Positions 6,317 through 9,299 of a stretch of DNA of 9,299 nucleotides are shown one piece after another. This DNA comes from DATAYA01 sp036272815 (GTDB taxonomy: Bacteria > Pseudomonadota > Alphaproteobacteria > Acetobacterales > Acetobacteraceae): assembly GCA_036272815.1 (NCBI GenBank), contig DATAYA010000314.1:1-9299 (forward strand), in the 5' to 3' direction. A program made the position numbers and the translations under genes. The notes beneath the pieces were generated by a model. The model did no database searches. It had not been told where the DNA came from and was given only the letters and a program-made list of their open reading frames with translations. Numbering within the stretch: the stretch's first letter is position 1; each line of letters starts with the position of its first letter.

Positions 6317-6413
6317 GGCCAGGGGCACCGCCCCTGGACCCCGCCGAGGGCGAGCCCTTGGAACCCCGGGGTTTCCAGAGGGCGATTGCCTTTGGCGGGT
6401 TTGGGCGGAGCCC
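6317..6413. repeat. GC-rich hairpin interspersed repeat, copy 2, inside the kdp operon
   Basis: This repeat begins at the first base after the kdpB stop. Bases 6317-6366 match copy 1 (2112-2163) closely. The first stem is CCAGGGGC (6319-6326) with GCCCCTGG (6330-6337), extended by GG/CC with one bulged A because a T present in copy 1 is missing. The second stem is CCGAGGG (6344-6350) with CCCTTGG (6355-6361), where an A-to-G change gives a tolerated G-T(U) pair. Copy 2 is longer: a near-palindrome around CCCCGGGG (6361-6376) and a small GGGC/GCCC hairpin ending at 6413 follow. The kdpC ribosome site (6424-6429) lies just outside it. It is probably a non-autonomous interspersed element. In the mRNA it would form a run of stable hairpins between kdpB and kdpC. 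Confidence 0.8.
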
Positions 6414-6435
6414 ATGCTTCTCGAAGGAGTTTTCC

Positions 6436-7041
6436 ATGCTCAAGCAGATACGCCCGGCGCTGATGATGATCGTAGGCCTGTCGCTCATCACCGGCCTGAT
6501 CTACCCGCTGGCGATGACCGGGATCGCGCAGACCCTGTTTCCCTATCAGGCGAACGGCAGCCTGCTCCGCCGCGACGGCCACGTCATCGGCTCGCCGCTG
6601 ATCGGCCAGAACTTCGCCAGCCCGCGCTACTTCCACCCGCGCCCTTCGGCGACGACCGGGCCCGATCCGAAGGACCCGAGCAAGACGGTCCCGGTGCCCT
6701 ACGCCGCCGACAATTCCGGCGGCTCCAATCTTGGGCCGACCTCGAAGGCGCTGGTGGACCGCGTGCGCGCCGATGCGAAAACCCTGGCGGCGGAAAATCC
6801 CGGCGTGCCGATCCCGTCCGACCTCGTCACCACCTCGGCGAGCGGTCTCGACCCCGACATCACGCCGGCCGGCGCGCTGTTCCAGGTGCCGATGGTGGCA
6901 CGGGCGCGCAACCTGCCCGCAGCACAGGTCGAGGCGCTGGTGCGGGCGCACATCACCGGGCGGCTGCTCGGGATCATCGGCGAGCCGCATGTCAACGTGC
7001 TGAAGCTGAACCTGGCACTGGACGCACTCGGCCGGGGCTGA
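6436..7041 (+). CDS. kdpC: KdpC, accessory subunit of the K+-transporting ATPase
   Basis: KdpC is needed for assembly of the KdpFABC pump and increases the ATP affinity of KdpB. It has one N-terminal membrane helix (about residues 8-30) and a periplasmic domain. Family signatures are LIYPLAMTGIAQTLFP, QANGSL, IGSPLIGQNFASPRYFHPRPSA, NSGGSNLGPTS, SDLVTTSASGLDPDI and RARNLPAAQVEALV, with an ILGxxGEPHVNVL-like ending. At 201 residues it is close to the E. coli length (190). The ATG at 6436 is chosen for AAGGAG at 6424-6429, 6 bases upstream. The frame is open far upstream but there it only overlaps kdpB. The gene lies 119 bases from kdpB, unusually far for this operon, because of the intervening repeat. 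kdpD begins 15 bases after its stop. Confidence 0.96.
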   Translation: MLKQIRPALMMIVGLSLITGLIYPLAMTGIAQTLFPYQANGSLLRRDGHVIGSPLIGQNFASPRYFHPRPSATTGPDPKDPSKTVPVPYAADNSGGSNLGPTSKALVDRVRADAKTLAAENPGVPIPSDLVTTSASGLDPDITPAGALFQVPMVARARNLPAAQVEALVRAHITGRLLGIIGEPHVNVLKLNLALDALGRG

Positions 7042-7056
7042 AACTCTAGGCCCGCA

Positions 7057-9299
7057 ATGGTCGGGCAGGACAACCTGGATCGCAGGCCGTCGCCGGATGC
7101 GCTGCTGGAGGCAGCGTCCGGCGAAGGGCGCGGGCGGCTGAAGATCTTCCTCGGCGCAGCCCCCGGCGTCGGCAAGACGTATGAGATGCTGCAGACCGCG
7201 CAGGCGCGCAGGCGCGATGGCGTCGACGTCGTCGCCGGCATCGTCGAGACGCACGGGCGGCGCGAGACCGAGGCGATGCTCGCCGGGCTCGACGTGATCC
7301 CGCGCCGGGAGATCGCCTATCGCGGCCGCACGCTGCACGAGATGGACCTCGACGCGATCCTGGCGCGCCGGCCGGCGCTGGTGCTGGTCGACGAGCTGGC
7401 GCACAGCAACGCGCCGGGCAGCCGCCACCCGAAGCGGTATCTCGACGTCATGGAGATCCTGGCCGCCGGGATCGACGTCTATTCCACCCTCAACATCCAG
7501 CACGTCGAGAGCCTCAACGACGTGGTGGCGAAGATCACCCGCATCCGCATCCGCGAGACGGTGCCGGATTCGATCATCGACCGCGCCGACGAGATCGAGC
7601 TGGCCGACCTGACGCCGGAGGACCTCGTGCAGCGGCTGCGCGACGGCAAGGTCTATGTCCCCCAGCAGGCGGAGCGGGCGGTCGCGCATTATTTCTCGCC
7701 CGGCAACCTCACCGCGCTGCGCGAGCTGGCATTGCGGCGGACGGCGCAGCGCGTCGACGAGCAGATGGTGACCTACATGCGCGGCCACGCGATCAGCGGG
7801 CCGTGGGCGGCGGGCGAACGGCTGCTGGTGTGCATCGACGGCGGCCCCGGGGCGGAGGCGCTGGTGCGCCACGCCAAGCGCCTCGCCGACCGGCTGCGCT
7901 GCCAGTGGACGGCGCTGCACGTCGAGACGGCATGCGTCGCGGCACCGCCGGAGGCGGCGCAGGCACGGAGCGCGGCGGCGACGCGGCTGGCGCTGCGACT
8001 CGGCGCCGAGGCGATCGTGCTGCCGGGACAGGACGTGGCGGCCACCGTCGTCGAGTATGCCCGCACCCACAACGTGACGCACATCGTGGTGGCGACGCGC
8101 GCGCGGCGTGGCTGGCGCTGCCTGTTCGGGCGGACGGTGGCGCAGCACATCATCCGCCGCGCGAGCGGGATCGACGTGCACGTGCTTGCCGAGGAGGCCG
8201 ATGTCGCGCACGCACGGGCGAGGCGGGCACGGCTGTCGCTCTCGCCGGGCGCCGGGCTCGGCAGCGTGCTTGCGGTCGCGGCCTGCCTCGGGGTGTCGCT
8301 GCTGCTGCGCGACTTCCTCGCGGTGACGGGCGTCGCTTTGGTGTTCCTCGTCGGCGTGCTCGGCGCGGCGGTCGCGTACGGGTTGATCCCGGCGCTGTTC
8401 GCGAGCCTGCTGAGCGTGCTGGCGTACAACTTCTTCTTTCTGCCGCCGCTCTACACCTTCACGATCGAGGACCCGGAGAACGTAGTCGCGCTCGTCGTTT
8501 TCGCGGCAGTCGCGGTGGTGGCGAGCGATCTCACCTCGCGGATGCGCGCGCAGGCGCTGGCGGCCCGGCACCGCGCGCGGACGACCGACGAGCTGTACCA
8601 GTTCAGCCGCAAGCTCGCGTCGGCCGCGGCGCTGGACGACGTGTTGTGGGCGGCGGTGCATCAGGTGGCGCTGATGCTGAAGGTGCGCGTCGTGCTGCTG
8701 CTGCCGGGGGATGCGGGATTATCGGTGCAGGCGGGGTTCCCGCCGGAGGACCGGCTGGACGCGGCCGACCTTGCGGCGGCGAAATGGGCGGCCGAGCACA
8801 ACCGCCCGGCCGGGCGCGGGGCCGACACGCTGCCAGGAGCAAAACGCCTATTCCTGCCGATGCAGACGGCGCGCGGCATGATCGGCGTCCTCGGCATCGA
8901 CCGCGACGAGGCGGGCCCGCTTCTGACACCCGAGCAGTCGCGGCTGCTGGACGCGCTCGCGGACCAGACGGCGCTGGCGATCGAGCGCGTCAACTTGGTG
9001 CGCGACGTCGACCGCGCGCGGCTGGAGGCGGAGACCGACCGCCTGCGGAACGCACTGCTGACTTCGATCTCGCACGATCTGCGCACGCCGCTCGCGTCCA
9101 TTCTGGGCGCCGCGAGCAGTCTCGCGAGCGCGGAGGCCGGCCTCGATGCGCCGGCGCGCGAGGCCATGCTGCACACCATCCAGGAGGAGGCGGAGCGGCT
9201 CAACCGCTTCATCGGCAATCTGCTCGACATGACGCGGCTGGAATCCGGGCCGTTGCCGACGCGGACGACATTGACCGAGCTGTCCGACGTCGTCGGCAG
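7057..9299 (+). CDS. kdpD: KdpD, K+/turgor-responsive sensor histidine kinase, 3' truncated
   Basis: KdpD is the membrane sensor kinase that phosphorylates KdpE to turn on kdpFABC when K+ is limiting. The frame is open from the ATG at 7057 to the right edge (747 full codons; E. coli KdpD has 894). The order of parts is as follows. An N-terminal KdpD domain has Walker A GAAPGVGKT (33-41), a Walker B-like LVLVDELAHSN (Asp112-Glu113) and the family STLNIQHVESLND. Next is a universal-stress-protein-like domain from about 256 (LLVCIDGG). Four close membrane spans lie at about 400-495, including YNFFFLPP. A GAF-like region covers about 525-655, and the HisKA box SISHDLRTPL has phosphoacceptor His673. 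The ATP-binding catalytic domain is missing only because the window ends. The ribosome site is poor (CTAGG), so coupling to kdpC is likely. kdpE should follow. Confidence 0.96.
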   Translation, partial: MVGQDNLDRRPSPDALLEAASGEGRGRLKIFLGAAPGVGKTYEMLQTAQARRRDGVDVVAGIVETHGRRETEAMLAGLDVIPRREIAYRGRTLHEMDLDAILARRPALVLVDELAHSNAPGSRHPKRYLDVMEILAAGIDVYSTLNIQHVESLNDVVAKITRIRIRETVPDSIIDRADEIELADLTPEDLVQRLRDGKVYVPQQAERAVAHYFSPGNLTALRELALRRTAQRVDEQMVTYMRGHAISGPWAAGERLLVCIDGGPGAEALVRHAKRLADRLRCQWTALHVETACVAAPPEAAQARSAAATRLALRLGAEAIVLPGQDVAATVVEYARTHNVTHIVVATRARRGWRCLFGRTVAQHIIRRASGIDVHVLAEEADVAHARARRARLSLSPGAGLGSVLAVAACLGVSLLLRDFLAVTGVALVFLVGVLGAAVAYGLIPALFASLLSVLAYNFFFLPPLYTFTIEDPENVVALVVFAAVAVVASDLTSRMRAQALAARHRARTTDELYQFSRKLASAAALDDVLWAAVHQVALMLKVRVVLLLPGDAGLSVQAGFPPEDRLDAADLAAAKWAAEHNRPAGRGADTLPGAKRLFLPMQTARGMIGVLGIDRDEAGPLLTPEQSRLLDALADQTALAIERVNLVRDVDRARLEAETDRLRNALLTSISHDLRTPLASILGAASSLASAEAGLDAPAREAMLHTIQEEAERLNRFIGNLLDMTRLESGPLPTRTTLTELSDVVG

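Noticed and set aside
4151..6415. 754-codon open frame on the minus strand opposite kdpB
   Set aside because: It has the same low-complexity Arg/Asp/His/Gln composition and spans the kdpB gene and the repeat. KdpB on the + strand carries all P-type ATPase motifs.
7035..7053. Short GGGC/GCCC dyad at the kdpC-kdpD junction
   Set aside because: Four-base arms with an 11-base loop are expected by chance at this GC content.
6235..8661. 808-codon open frame on the minus strand across kdpC and kdpD
   Set aside because: It crosses two well-identified + strand genes and the repeat element, and its composition is typical of an antisense reading of GC-rich DNA.

Overview
The window is high-GC, densely coded DNA, and every gene is on the + strand. 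It looks like an alphaproteobacterium, most likely of the Acetobacteraceae/Rhodospirillales type. I base this on the PutA-type proline catabolic enzyme, a PEP-CTERM secreted protein, a proteobacterial kdp operon, and a GC-rich double-hairpin intergenic repeat of a style I associate with Acetobacteraceae genomes. The family-level placement is inference.

Layout. 2-835: C-terminal part of the proline utilisation enzyme PutA (aldehyde dehydrogenase domain), cut by the left edge. 836-945: short intergenic region with an inverted repeat. 946-2103: secreted phosphoesterase/acid-phosphatase-like protein ending in a PEP-CTERM sorting signal. 2112-2163: first copy of the GC-rich repeat. 2165-2217: candidate kdp control region, with an 11-bp-spaced direct repeat resembling a KdpE box. 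2264-2347: a 27-residue single-span membrane ORF not usually annotated. It is joined by TGATG to kdpF (2347-2436), which is joined by TGATG to kdpA (2436-4163). kdpB (4178-6316) follows. A second, longer copy of the repeat fills the kdpB-kdpC gap (6317-6413). Then come kdpC (6436-7041) and kdpD (7057 to the right edge, about 748 of roughly 890 residues). A kdpE response regulator would be expected just beyond the window.

How the genes work together. KdpFABC is the high-affinity, ATP-driven K+ uptake pump used at low external K+. KdpA is the channel-like K+-binding subunit, KdpB the P-type ATPase, KdpC the accessory subunit and KdpF a small stabilising peptide. KdpD is the sensor histidine kinase that, with KdpE, switches the operon on. 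The putA fragment and the PEP-CTERM phosphoesterase are neighbours with no evident functional tie to K+ uptake.

The most interesting points are the extra micro-ORF at the head of the kdp operon, the structured repeat inserted inside the operon between kdpB and kdpC, and the candidate KdpE direct repeat. No intergenic stretch exceeds about 160 bases, and I see no tRNA, rRNA, CRISPR array or transposase.
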